Shown here: piece by piece, positions 26,149-33,601 of the stretch
How positions within the stretch are numbered: position 1 is the first letter of the stretch
Layout: the number at the start of each line of letters is the position of its first letter
Translations under genes and position numbers: made by a program
NCBI GenBank assembly: GCA_050250135.1
Contig: JBFWPF010000008.1
Coordinates: 8,059-72,058, forward strand
Source: JBFWPF01 sp050250135
GTDB taxonomy: Bacteria; Chlamydiota; Chlamydiia; Chlamydiales; JAFEGQ01
Direction of reading: 5' to 3'
DNA length: 64,000 bases
The notes under the pieces: model-generated
The model's database searches: none
What the model was told of the DNA's origin: nothing
The model's input: the letters and a program-made list of their open reading frames with translations, nothing else

Positions 26149-26670
26149 ATGACCAGGATTTTGGGAGGAAAGCATCGGGGGCGGCCGCTGAAAGTCCCCC
26201 GCTCAGGGCTCCGCCCCTCCATGGGGCAACTCAAGGGGGCCCTCTTTAGCATCATCGGCCCCTCGATTGAGGGGGCCCGCTTTCTCGACCTCTTTGCCGG
26301 GTCGGGGGCGGTCGGCCTCGAGGCCCTTAGCCGAGGGGCCGCCCTCGCCTGCTTTGTCGAACGGGATCGGAAGGGGTGTTCGATTATCAAGGAAAATATC
26401 TCCTTGTTGGGAGAGGAGGGGGAGGTGGTGGCGGCCGATGTCGACTCTTTCCTCGGCGCCTATCGGGGCCCCCCGTTCGACCTGATCTTTGCCGACCCCC
26501 CTTATGGGTTGGAGTGGGAGCCGAGTCGGCTGATTCCCCTCTTGCGGCCTGGGGGCTCATGCTTTATTGAGGAGGGGAGAGGGGCCCCGCCTCCCGACCT
26601 AAGCCCCCTTGTGTGGGTAAAGGAGCGCCGCTATGGGGGCTCGAGTCTTTACGAATGGAGAGCAACATGA
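26149..26670 (+). CDS. rsmD: 16S rRNA (guanine966-N2)-methyltransferase RsmD
   Basis: 173 residues from MTRILGGKHRGRPLKVP, the usual N-terminus, preceded by GAGG; a GTG seven codons upstream follows TAAAAT closely. The Rossmann SAM-binding motif FLDLFAGSGAVGLEALSRG and catalytic DPPY (FADPPYG) are intact. It methylates G966 of 16S rRNA. Its TGA overlaps the ATG of coaD (ATGA), so the two are translationally coupled. Confidence 0.92.
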   Translation: MTRILGGKHRGRPLKVPRSGLRPSMGQLKGALFSIIGPSIEGARFLDLFAGSGAVGLEALSRGAALACFVERDRKGCSIIKENISLLGEEGEVVAADVDSFLGAYRGPPFDLIFADPPYGLEWEPSRLIPLLRPGGSCFIEEGRGAPPPDLSPLVWVKERRYGGSSLYEWRAT

Positions 26671-27137
26671 AGGCCCTCTTTGCTGGCACTTTTGATCCTC
26701 CGACGCTCGGTCACCTCGATCTGATCGATCGGGCCTGCCGCCTTTTTGAGCACCTGATTGTGGGGATCCCCGATGAGGGGGGGAAGGGGCTCTTTTCCCC
26801 TGCTCAGCGGCTCGAGATGATGAAACGGGTGGTGGCCCATCTGCCGCGCGTGGAGGTCGCCTCCTTTTCGGGCCTTACGGCTGAGTATGCAAGAAGAAGG
26901 GAGGTTACGGTCCTTCTGAGGGGGGTCCGTTCCACCGTTGACTTCGAGTACGAGAAGGGGCTTACCCTGTCGAATCGGCGGATAAACGGCTATGAGACCC
27001 TCTATCTCCTCTCAAGCGGGGCCCATGCCTACACGAGCAGCGCTATCATCCGCGATATCGCCCGGGCAGGAGGGGATCTAAGGCCCTTCGTCCCCGAAGT
27101 CATCGTCGAGGAAGTTGCGGCTCAGTTTAGGCGCTGA
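26667..27137 (+). CDS. coaD: Phosphopantetheine adenylyltransferase CoaD
   Basis: 156 residues from MKALFAGTFDPPTLGHLDL, with the T/HxGH nucleotidyltransferase motif in the form TLGH and the C-terminal TSSAIIRDIA motif. It converts 4'-phosphopantetheine and ATP to dephospho-CoA, the penultimate step of CoA synthesis. The rsmD-coaD pairing is widespread in bacteria. Length is normal. The 3' end overlaps the convergent MORN-repeat gene by 16 bases. Confidence 0.93.
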   Translation: MKALFAGTFDPPTLGHLDLIDRACRLFEHLIVGIPDEGGKGLFSPAQRLEMMKRVVAHLPRVEVASFSGLTAEYARRREVTVLLRGVRSTVDFEYEKGLTLSNRRINGYETLYLLSSGAHAYTSSAIIRDIARAGGDLRPFVPEVIVEEVAAQFRR

Positions 27138-29671
27138 CCCATTTCGTAGGCGACTTGGCTGGCGTTCCCCTCCCGATCGAAGACCTTTTTGATCCCATCG
27201 AGTTTATCCTGGCGGTAGGTCTGGAGGAGGCGGGGGGAGCCATCATCGTAGTACTTGTTGAAGATCCCCTCTCTCCTGCCCCCTTTGTACTCGGCCTCAA
27301 AGACCAGGACACCGGCCTCATTCCACTCCTTAGCGACCCCCTCAAGCTCCCCCCTCTCATAGTGGGAGAGGCTAGCGAGTCCGCCGCCGAGGAAAAAGGC
27401 CTTCTCATCCCCTACCTTTAGGTCATCGTCATAGTTGACCTGGCGAAACACAGTCCCCGAAGGGTAGTACTGGAGGCAGGGCCCCTGCCGCTTGTCCCCC
27501 TTGTAGGCGATGGTCATCTGGAGCCTCCCCTGCTCATCGTAGATGGAGGAGATCCCCTCCTTTTGCCCCCCCCTATAGAAGTGGCTCGCCCGCTTCTTGC
27601 CGCTGGGGGCATACTCGACCACCTCCCCATCGAGTTTGTCCTCATGGTAGTGGGCCTGGAAGGCGACGAGCCGCTGCCCCAGCTCATTCGGTGGGAAGGT
27701 AACGGTGTGGAGCCCCTCCTTTCGGTGGTCCTTATAGTGGTAAACGACCTCCCGGCCATCTCCCTCCCGATGGAGGGAGCGCCCTTGAAGGTTGCCCCGC
27801 TCAAAATGGGCCTCCTCGATCAGCTCCCCCTCCTCGTTCCAGAGGGCCTTTTGCCCATGCATGACCCCGTCGTCGTAGGAGGCAAAGGCCTGCATTTTTC
27901 CCGAAGGGTGGAAGGCGGTCTGCTCGCCGTGGAGCTTCCCCTCCTTGTAGTTGGCTAGCTTAGCGAGTTGCTTGTCGGTGCCGGGGAAAAACTCCTTGTG
28001 GGCCCCAATCGGTTTCCCCTCCTTGTAGCTCTGCTTGAGGTGGAGGGTCCCATCCTCATGCCAGGCGGTCAACTCTCCGTCCGGGAGGTCCCCTTTGAAG
28101 TGGGCCAGGCTCTTGCGCTGCCCATTCTCGTAGTACCACTCCTCCTTCCCCTCCCGCTTTCCATGGGAGAGGCGGACCGAATAGGCCAGCTTGTCCTTAG
28201 CGTGCCACATCTGCATCAGGCCGTGGGGCTGCCCCTCCTTGTAGGCGAGCTCTAAGCGGAGGGAGCCGTCGGGGTTCCACTCCTTGTAGGAGCCATGCCG
28301 CTCCCCCTTTTTGTAGTGGGCCTCTAGGGTTTGGGTCCCGTCGTCGAGCCATTCGGCGACCTTCCCATCCAAAGCACCTGCACTATACTGCTCGATCCTC
28401 CTCTTTTGCCCACCGGGATGCCACATCTCAAGGAGCCCTTGGGGCTCCCCCTCCTTAAGGCGGGAGCGCAAGGCAATCTGCCCATTGTCGTAGTACTCCT
28501 CGTGGAGGCCGTCCCGCTTTTGGTTGCGGAAGGAGGTGGTGCACCTAAGGATCCCTGACTCGTGCCACTCCTCCTGCTTCCCCTCGAGCTCCCCTTGCTT
28601 GTAGTTAAAGGAGAAGTGGAGATTCCCGTTCGGGTACCACTCTTGGAAGGGGCCGTGCCGTTTCTCCCCCTCCATCCCGTAGCGCCGGCAGGGGCGCCCA
28701 TCCTCATAAAATTCCTCGATCGATCCCTTGAGCTTCCCCTGTTGATCGTACTCGGCAACAAAGGCGAGCTGCTCGGGCGAGTGGCGGAGCCAGTGGCGCC
28801 CCACCGCCTTCCCCTCGCGCCACTCAGCCTCCCCCTTCACCTTTCCATCGGGGAAAAAGGCCTGCTCCTTCCCGTGACGAACACCCCCCTTGTAGGGGGT
28901 TCGGAGGGAGGCCCTCCCCTCTTCGTAGTAGGCGATGTGGGTCCCGGTCGGCTCCCCTGCCTGATAGTCCTGCACACTGGCGATCGCCCCAGATTCGTAA
29001 TAGGTAGTCACAGCGGGCTGATTCCCCTCACCCGAGAGCTTTCCCTGCCGAAAGCGGCGGGTCGCCTTTAGGGCCCCACTGGGGTACCATTCGCTCATCA
29101 ACCCGTCTACAAGTCCTTGAGAATAAGGGACTTCGGCAATTTTAGCCCCCGACTCATCGTATTGCGTAAAGAGCCCCTCCTCCGACCCGTCGACATAGCG
29201 CCCTTCGGAGAGGAGGGTCCCCTTTTCATCCATCTGAGACCAGGCTCCGTGGCGCTGCCCCTCTTTCATCCCATACCGGGCCCCTACCTGCCCCCCTTCG
29301 TGGTACTCAACGACCGGGCCGTGGAGGACCCCCTCATTGTAAAAGACGACCCTTTCCATCGCTCCGGAGGGGTAGTAGGTGACCCCTACCCCGTGGTAGA
29401 CCGGCTCGCCCCCCGCAGCCAGGAGGTCCCTCTCGCTGGCAATCTTCCCGTTTTGGTGGAAGGTCAGCTCCTTCACGGGGACCTCGGCTCCCCCCTCTCC
29501 CACCTCGTAGAAAAGGGCCCTTTTCGCCCCCCCCGCTTGGTGAGCCTCCGCGATCACACACCGCCAGTTGGGCTCTCGGCGCCGTAGCTCCGATACCACC
29601 GGGACGACCTCGTCGCTCACAGAGGCAAAGAGGGGCGCAAAGGCGAGGATAAAAAGAAGCAGGCCTTTCAT
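27122..29671 (-). CDS. Secreted 849-residue MORN/YwqK-repeat protein
   Basis: Signal peptide (MKGLLLFILAFAPLFASVS), about 60 residues of unique sequence, then roughly thirty repeats of about 22-23 residues with the pattern YxxGxxxGxxxxYxxxGxxxxxxxY. The repeats are of the MORN_2 type found in YwqK-like proteins. MORN repeats form long beta-hairpin arrays that mediate protein or lipid contacts. An unbroken array this long, with export signal, suggests a periplasmic or secreted fibre or effector; this is inference. It is divergent from the cysteine-rich peptide gene and ends tail-to-tail with coaD. Charge is high and both Lys and Glu are rich. Confidence 0.8.
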   Translation of the reverse strand: MKGLLLFILAFAPLFASVSDEVVPVVSELRRREPNWRCVIAEAHQAGGAKRALFYEVGEGGAEVPVKELTFHQNGKIASERDLLAAGGEPVYHGVGVTYYPSGAMERVVFYNEGVLHGPVVEYHEGGQVGARYGMKEGQRHGAWSQMDEKGTLLSEGRYVDGSEEGLFTQYDESGAKIAEVPYSQGLVDGLMSEWYPSGALKATRRFRQGKLSGEGNQPAVTTYYESGAIASVQDYQAGEPTGTHIAYYEEGRASLRTPYKGGVRHGKEQAFFPDGKVKGEAEWREGKAVGRHWLRHSPEQLAFVAEYDQQGKLKGSIEEFYEDGRPCRRYGMEGEKRHGPFQEWYPNGNLHFSFNYKQGELEGKQEEWHESGILRCTTSFRNQKRDGLHEEYYDNGQIALRSRLKEGEPQGLLEMWHPGGQKRRIEQYSAGALDGKVAEWLDDGTQTLEAHYKKGERHGSYKEWNPDGSLRLELAYKEGQPHGLMQMWHAKDKLAYSVRLSHGKREGKEEWYYENGQRKSLAHFKGDLPDGELTAWHEDGTLHLKQSYKEGKPIGAHKEFFPGTDKQLAKLANYKEGKLHGEQTAFHPSGKMQAFASYDDGVMHGQKALWNEEGELIEEAHFERGNLQGRSLHREGDGREVVYHYKDHRKEGLHTVTFPPNELGQRLVAFQAHYHEDKLDGEVVEYAPSGKKRASHFYRGGQKEGISSIYDEQGRLQMTIAYKGDKRQGPCLQYYPSGTVFRQVNYDDDLKVGDEKAFFLGGGLASLSHYERGELEGVAKEWNEAGVLVFEAEYKGGRREGIFNKYYDDGSPRLLQTYRQDKLDGIKKVFDREGNASQVAYEMGQRLN

Positions 29672-29777
29672 AGGTGTCTCCTATTAATGAGGTGGTGCCC
29701 TTTTTACCCCCGATTGCACCTATCGTCAAGAAGTACGCCTTACGAACGCTAACTTTCAGCCCCCATTTCCAAAAAAA

Positions 29778-29806
29778 TTGGACAGAAAACTTTTAACATC
29801 TTACAT
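29778..29806 (+). promoter_or_regulatory. Promoter of the cysteine-rich peptide / MNIO operon
   Basis: TTGGAC (29778-29783), exactly 17 bases, then TTACAT (29801-29806). The leader to the ATG at 29856 would be about 43 bases and contains the RBS AGGAGA. The region upstream (29672-29777) is also the divergent upstream region of the MORN-repeat gene. Confidence 0.55.
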
Positions 29807-29855
29807 GGAGGGCTATGAGGTCATTCCTCGTGTAAACGTTCCTAGGAGAGTACAC

Positions 29856-30314
29856 ATGGACAAGAAAAAACTCGCTGGCTACGCCCTGATGGGTCTTAGC
29901 AGCGCCCTGCTGATCGGTTGCCAACAGAACGCTGGCAAGCCATCTCAGCAGAAAAGCAATAACGGTAAAAGCAAATCGGAGCAGTCCGCTCTAGTCGGCA
30001 ATGGCAAGAACGGCTCCCAACCTGCCAAAATGACACCGCAAGAGCAATCCTTCTACAACAAGCTTAGCGCTCAAGGGAAGAAGGACTTCGAAGCGATGAG
30101 CAGCGCCGATCGTCAAAAGGCGATGAAAGAGGCCAACAACTGCGCCAGCAAAAACAGCTGTAAAGGGCTGGGCGGCTGCAGCACGAGCGAACATTCCTGC
30201 ATGGGACAAAACGACTGCAAAGGGAAAGGGGGATGCTCCAAAACTCCCGACGAGTCGGTTAGCCTCATGAAGAAGGTGTCGACAGGCGGCAGTAACGGTT
30301 CTAGCCGCTACTAG
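29856..30314 (+). CDS. Cysteine-rich lipoprotein-like peptide, candidate MNIO-RiPP precursor
   Basis: 152 residues; start chosen at the ATG after AGGAGA. A lipoprotein-type signal ends in LLIGC (Cys 22). A Lys/Ser/Gln/Asn-rich leader-like segment (25-90) follows, with a helical stretch FYNKLSAQGKKDFEAM. Then come two tandem C-x5-C-x5-C units (Cys 96, 102, 108 and 115, 121, 127), each ending in CKGxGGC. The tail is Ser/Gly rich. It is followed by a hairpin attenuator and a DUF692 enzyme gene plus DUF2063 partner. In known MNIO systems (methanobactin, bufferins) such cysteines are converted to oxazolone/thioamide or thiooxazole groups that bind copper. That this peptide is the substrate is inferred from context. 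Confidence 0.78.
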   Translation: MDKKKLAGYALMGLSSALLIGCQQNAGKPSQQKSNNGKSKSEQSALVGNGKNGSQPAKMTPQEQSFYNKLSAQGKKDFEAMSSADRQKAMKEANNCASKNSCKGLGGCSTSEHSCMGQNDCKGKGGCSKTPDESVSLMKKVSTGGSNGSSRY

Positions 30315-30336
30315 ACCGTTTTTGATCGACAAGGAG

Positions 30337-30377
30337 AGGGTCACTGGTCCAGAATCGGGTCAGTGACCCTTTTTTTT
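30337..30377 (+). terminator. Intrinsic terminator / attenuator between peptide and enzyme genes
   Basis: Perfect 9-base-pair stem GGGTCACTG (30338-30346) with CAGTGACCC (30361-30369), 14-base loop, then eight T (30370-30377). It sits inside the apparent operon, 23 bases after the peptide stop codon, and its T-run touches the GGAGG RBS of the DUF692 gene. Partial read-through would give much more precursor than enzyme. Confidence 0.9.
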
Positions 30378-30388
30378 GGAGGTGGAGG

Positions 30389-31222
30389 ATGAAGGCGGCT
30401 ATCCCTAGACTCGGGATCGGGATCGGATTGCGGATCCCCCACTACCAGGAGATCTTCTCCACCTGGCCTGAGATCGACTGGTTTGAGATCATCAGCGAGA
30501 ACTTCATGGTCGAAGGGGGTAAACCGATCGAAAACCTCGAACGGATCCTTGAGCGCTACCCAGTCGTCCAGCACGGGGTCAACCTCGCGATCGGCAGCCC
30601 CGATCCCCTCAACTGGGACTACCTAAAGCGGCTTAAAGCGCTAACGCGCAAAACCAAGACCCCCTGGCTCTCCGACCACCTCTGCTGGGGAAGGTTGCCC
30701 GGCCGTCACTACCACGACCTCCTCCCCCTCCCCTACACACAGGAGGTGATCGACTATGTCGCCGAGCGGGCCCGGATCGTCCAGGACTACCTCGAGATCC
30801 CCTTTGCCCTCGAAAACCTCTCCTCCTACGTCACCTTCAACGACGACCAGATGAACGAATGGGAATTCTACACCGCCGTCGTAGAAAAGGCGGACATCTA
30901 CATGATGCTCGATGTGAACAACATCTACGTCTCCAGCCGCAACCACAACTTTGAGCCGGAGGAGTACTGGAAGAGCATCCCAATGGAGCGGGTCCTCCAG
31001 ATCCACCTAGCGGGCCACACCGATCATGGGGATTACTGCCTCGACACCCACAACGATTACGTCCGAGATGAGGTGTGGGAGATCTACGCCAAGGTCTGGC
31101 CCCTCACTGGCGGTGTCTCCACTCTCCTCGAGTGGGACGACGACTTTGTTAGCTTTGAGGAGACCTGGAAGGAGGCGCTCAAGGCAAAGGCCTTCCAACA
31201 GGAGATTGCAGCCCATGTATGA
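30389..31222 (+). CDS. DUF692 multinuclear non-haem iron oxidase (MNIO; MbnB/BufB-like)
   Basis: 277 residues of the DUF692 TIM-barrel family. The family motifs are complete: E33-E37 region, HGVNLAIGS (His 62), DHLCW (Asp 96, His 97), DLLPLPYT, LENLSSY (Glu 142), LDVNNIYVS (Asp 175), IHLAGH (His 206, His 210), DTHNDYV (Asp 220, His 221) and LEWDDD (Glu 248). These are the metal ligands and surroundings known from MbnB and TglH, which use two or three irons to modify cysteine of a peptide. RBS GGAGG. It lies between the attenuator and the DUF2063 gene, which it overlaps by eight bases. Function as peptide modifier is known for the family; the substrate here is inferred. Confidence 0.9.
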   Translation: MKAAIPRLGIGIGLRIPHYQEIFSTWPEIDWFEIISENFMVEGGKPIENLERILERYPVVQHGVNLAIGSPDPLNWDYLKRLKALTRKTKTPWLSDHLCWGRLPGRHYHDLLPLPYTQEVIDYVAERARIVQDYLEIPFALENLSSYVTFNDDQMNEWEFYTAVVEKADIYMMLDVNNIYVSSRNHNFEPEEYWKSIPMERVLQIHLAGHTDHGDYCLDTHNDYVRDEVWEIYAKVWPLTGGVSTLLEWDDDFVSFEETWKEALKAKAFQQEIAAHV

Positions 31223-32009
31223 CACCCATGCCCCCTCCAGTTTGGTCCGGGTCCAAAGGTGGTTTGGCTCGATCATCAGCCGCCCCCTAAACGACGGGGG
31301 GGGGATCCAGGCCACCACACCCCGCCTTGCCCCCATCGAACTCGAGGCTACCGAGTTCATCCGGCCGAGCAAAACCATGCGCTCCCACCAGCGGATCGAG
31401 CTCTACAACCAGCAGTACTGGTGGCGCCTTATCGATGTGATGCAGGAGACCTATGCCCTCACCTGTGCCCTCTACGGCTACGACATGTTCAACTTTGAAA
31501 TGGCGGTCCCCTACCTCGACAGCCACCCGCCGTGCAGCTGGTCGCTCAACCACCTCGGCGAGGGGTTTGCTGAGGGGCTAGAGGGGCGGGCTCGGGCCGC
31601 AGCAACGCTCGACTGGGCCTACCACACCGGCTTTACTGCCGCCCACCACCCCTCTATCCGTGAGGTAGGGGGGGACCCTACTGAGTGGATGGAGAGGGCG
31701 ATTCAGCTTCAACCCCACCTTGCCCTCATCACCCTCGCCTACCCCTATCCCCAGGTGCGCAAGAGGATACTCGCTGGAGAGGAGGTGGAGGTGGAGGAGA
31801 GGCCCACCCACTACGCGATCTACCGCAACCGGCAAAATGGGATGACCTATAAGGAGCTTGCGGAAGGGGAGCTCCACCTCCTCCTCGCCATCAAAGGGGG
31901 AAAAACCCTCCACGAGGCGGCCGATCTCCTTGAGGAGTCGCAGGCGGAATCCCTCGCCTACTGGGTTCAGGACTGGATTTTGAGGGACTGGTTGTATGGA
32001 GTGGCATGA
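31215..32009 (+). CDS. DUF2063 partner protein of the MNIO enzyme (MbnC/BufC-like)
   Basis: 264 residues from the ATG overlapping the DUF692 stop. The N-terminus has LVRVQRWFGSIISRP and, further on, MRSHQRIELYNQQYWWRLIDVMQETYALT split here at the family's helix break; this is the DUF2063 'putative DNA-binding' domain, whose better known role is as the obligate partner of MNIO enzymes, presenting the peptide leader. The C-terminal part (about 150-264) has the winged-helix-like segment YAIYRNRQNGMTYKELAEGEL. Overlap with both neighbours (8 and 14 bases) shows coupled translation. Identification is by motif and context. Confidence 0.82.
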   Translation: MYDTHAPSSLVRVQRWFGSIISRPLNDGGGIQATTPRLAPIELEATEFIRPSKTMRSHQRIELYNQQYWWRLIDVMQETYALTCALYGYDMFNFEMAVPYLDSHPPCSWSLNHLGEGFAEGLEGRARAAATLDWAYHTGFTAAHHPSIREVGGDPTEWMERAIQLQPHLALITLAYPYPQVRKRILAGEEVEVEERPTHYAIYRNRQNGMTYKELAEGELHLLLAIKGGKTLHEAADLLEESQAESLAYWVQDWILRDWLYGVA

Positions 32010-32751
32010 GAAGGGGGGGCTAAAGTGGCTCACCTACGAGGTCTTTAACGAGTGCCCCGAGCTCGTTGCCGCCACCTTCTCCCGCCACGGCGGCGTGAGC
32101 AAGGCGCCCTATGACACCCTCAACGTCGGTGATGCTGTCGGCGATGATCCCAAGAGCGTTAGCCAGAACATCGCCCGTGTTCGGCAAGCGATGGGCCTTT
32201 CCAAGTTGATCGGCTCCGAACAGGTTCACAAGACGGCGGTCACCACCGTCACCCCCGCCTCGCCCGATCTGATCCCGGCAACCGATGGTCTGATCACCAC
32301 CACACCCGGTATTGGAGTGATGGGGAGGCATGCCGATTGCCAGGTGGCGATCTTCTACGACCCCATCCGGAAGGTGGCAGCGACCGCTCATTCGGGATGG
32401 CGCGGGTCGGTTCAGAATATCTACGCCGTCGTGATCAACCGGCTCGAAAAGGAGTGCCGAAGCCGCCCCGAGAATCTCCTCTGCGCTATCTCACCGTCGC
32501 TCGGCCCCGAAGAGGCCGAGTTTGTGCACTACCGCGAGGAGCTTCCGGAGCCCTTCTGGGACCATCAGACCGGAGGCAACCACTTCGACTTTTGGGAGAT
32601 CAGCTACGAGCAGCTAATTGAGGCGGGTCTGCTGCCCGACCATATCGAAATCGCCCGCTACTCCAATTACAAGGACGCCGAGAACTTTTTCTCCTACCGG
32701 CGCGACAAAAAGACCGGAAGGAACCCTACTTTAGTTGCTCTAAGACCTTGA
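31996..32751 (+). CDS. pgeF: Laccase-domain purine nucleoside/peptidoglycan-editing protein (PgeF/YfiH family)
   Basis: 251 residues with the family motifs FSRHGGVS, IGSEQVHKT, ADCQVAIFYD, AHSGWRG and ISPSLGP. The His of QVH, Cys of ADC and His of AHSGW are the expected metal ligands. Family members are reported as purine nucleoside phosphorylase/deaminases and as peptidoglycan-editing factors; the name laccase comes from copper-dependent oxidase reports. Its ATG overlaps the DUF2063 gene by 14 bases, so it is the last gene of the MNIO operon. Whether this is functional or just operon fusion is open. It overlaps the convergent oxidoreductase gene by 26 bases. Confidence 0.88.
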   Translation: MEWHEKGGLKWLTYEVFNECPELVAATFSRHGGVSKAPYDTLNVGDAVGDDPKSVSQNIARVRQAMGLSKLIGSEQVHKTAVTTVTPASPDLIPATDGLITTTPGIGVMGRHADCQVAIFYDPIRKVAATAHSGWRGSVQNIYAVVINRLEKECRSRPENLLCAISPSLGPEEAEFVHYREELPEPFWDHQTGGNHFDFWEISYEQLIEAGLLPDHIEIARYSNYKDAENFFSYRRDKKTGRNPTLVALRP

Positions 32752-33601
32752 GCCCCTGCAAAGCCGCGCTGCCGTCAGTAAGGGGCCTTTTCCGCTCCTC
32801 ACAACAGGCCAAAAAGTGGCGACACTCCTCTTTCAGCGGCTCAGCCTGTGCAACGGCAACGGCCTTCCCATCCAACATGAGTTTCTCTCCCCAGGGGCGA
32901 ACATCATCAAAGACAAGGGCCCCCTTATCGCCCACCACCGTCAGCTTGTGCTCCTTATAGGGGGAGACGCAGCTCAAGTAACAGTGAGCCGCCACTCCAC
33001 TGGGGAAGGTCATGTGAAGGGTGCGAATATCGTCTACCTTCCCCGCCACCGCCGTCCCCCTATCACCGCCAACCCTCTCAGGCATCTCCCCAACAAGGGG
33101 AAGGATCAGGGAGAGGTCGTGCGGCCCATAATTCCAGAGCACACTCTCAACCCCCTTCATCCGGTCGTTGGCCAGCCGGTGGGAGGCGAGGTAGCGGAGA
33201 GTGCCAACGGCCCCCTCTTTGACGAGCTCCTGGAGGCGGACATAGGCGGGGTGGTAGCGGAGGATATGGCCTACCATCAGGATCCGCCCCCTCTCCTCGG
33301 CCAGCTGGATCAGCTCCTCTCCCTCTTTGACGGAGAGGGCGAGGGGTTTCTCCACAAACACATCCTTGCCGGCGAGGAGGGCCCGCTTGGCGAGCGAATA
33401 GTGGGTTGCAGAGGGGGTAGCGATCGCCACTCGGGTGATATCGGGGTGATTCAGCACCCCTTCAAAGTCGGCGATCACCTCGACACCGGGGACCTCAGGG
33501 AGATAGATGTCACAGACGAGGCGAAGGGCACCGAGGGCGTCAAAGTTGCGGAGGAGGTTCTTCCCCCACCTGCCGGCTCCGACAAGGGCTAGTGATCGCA
33601 C
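32726..33601 (-). CDS. Gfo/Idh/MocA-family sugar-nucleotide oxidoreductase
   Basis: 291 residues. N-terminal Rossmann domain (VGAGRWGKNLLRNF), the EKP catalytic motif in VFVEKPLALS, and the C-terminal beta-sheet domain are recognisable (HRLANDRMKG, WNYGPHDLSL). It is shorter than typical members (310-350). It overlaps the aminotransferase gene upstream by 13 bases, so both form an operon. WbpB/WbpE-like pairs oxidise and then aminate position 3 of UDP-sugar acids; a similar job is inferred, but the WbpA and WbpD partners are not in the window. Confidence 0.85.
   Translation of the reverse strand: MRSLALVGAGRWGKNLLRNFDALGALRLVCDIYLPEVPGVEVIADFEGVLNHPDITRVAIATPSATHYSLAKRALLAGKDVFVEKPLALSVKEGEELIQLAEERGRILMVGHILRYHPAYVRLQELVKEGAVGTLRYLASHRLANDRMKGVESVLWNYGPHDLSLILPLVGEMPERVGGDRGTAVAGKVDDIRTLHMTFPSGVAAHCYLSCVSPYKEHKLTVVGDKGALVFDDVRPWGEKLMLDGKAVAVAQAEPLKEECRHFLACCEERKRPLTDGSAALQGLKVLEQLK

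Noticed and set aside
28562..29071. Leu/Pro/Val-rich plus-strand frames opposite the MORN gene
   Set aside because: The periodic composition simply mirrors the coding repeats of the minus-strand gene.
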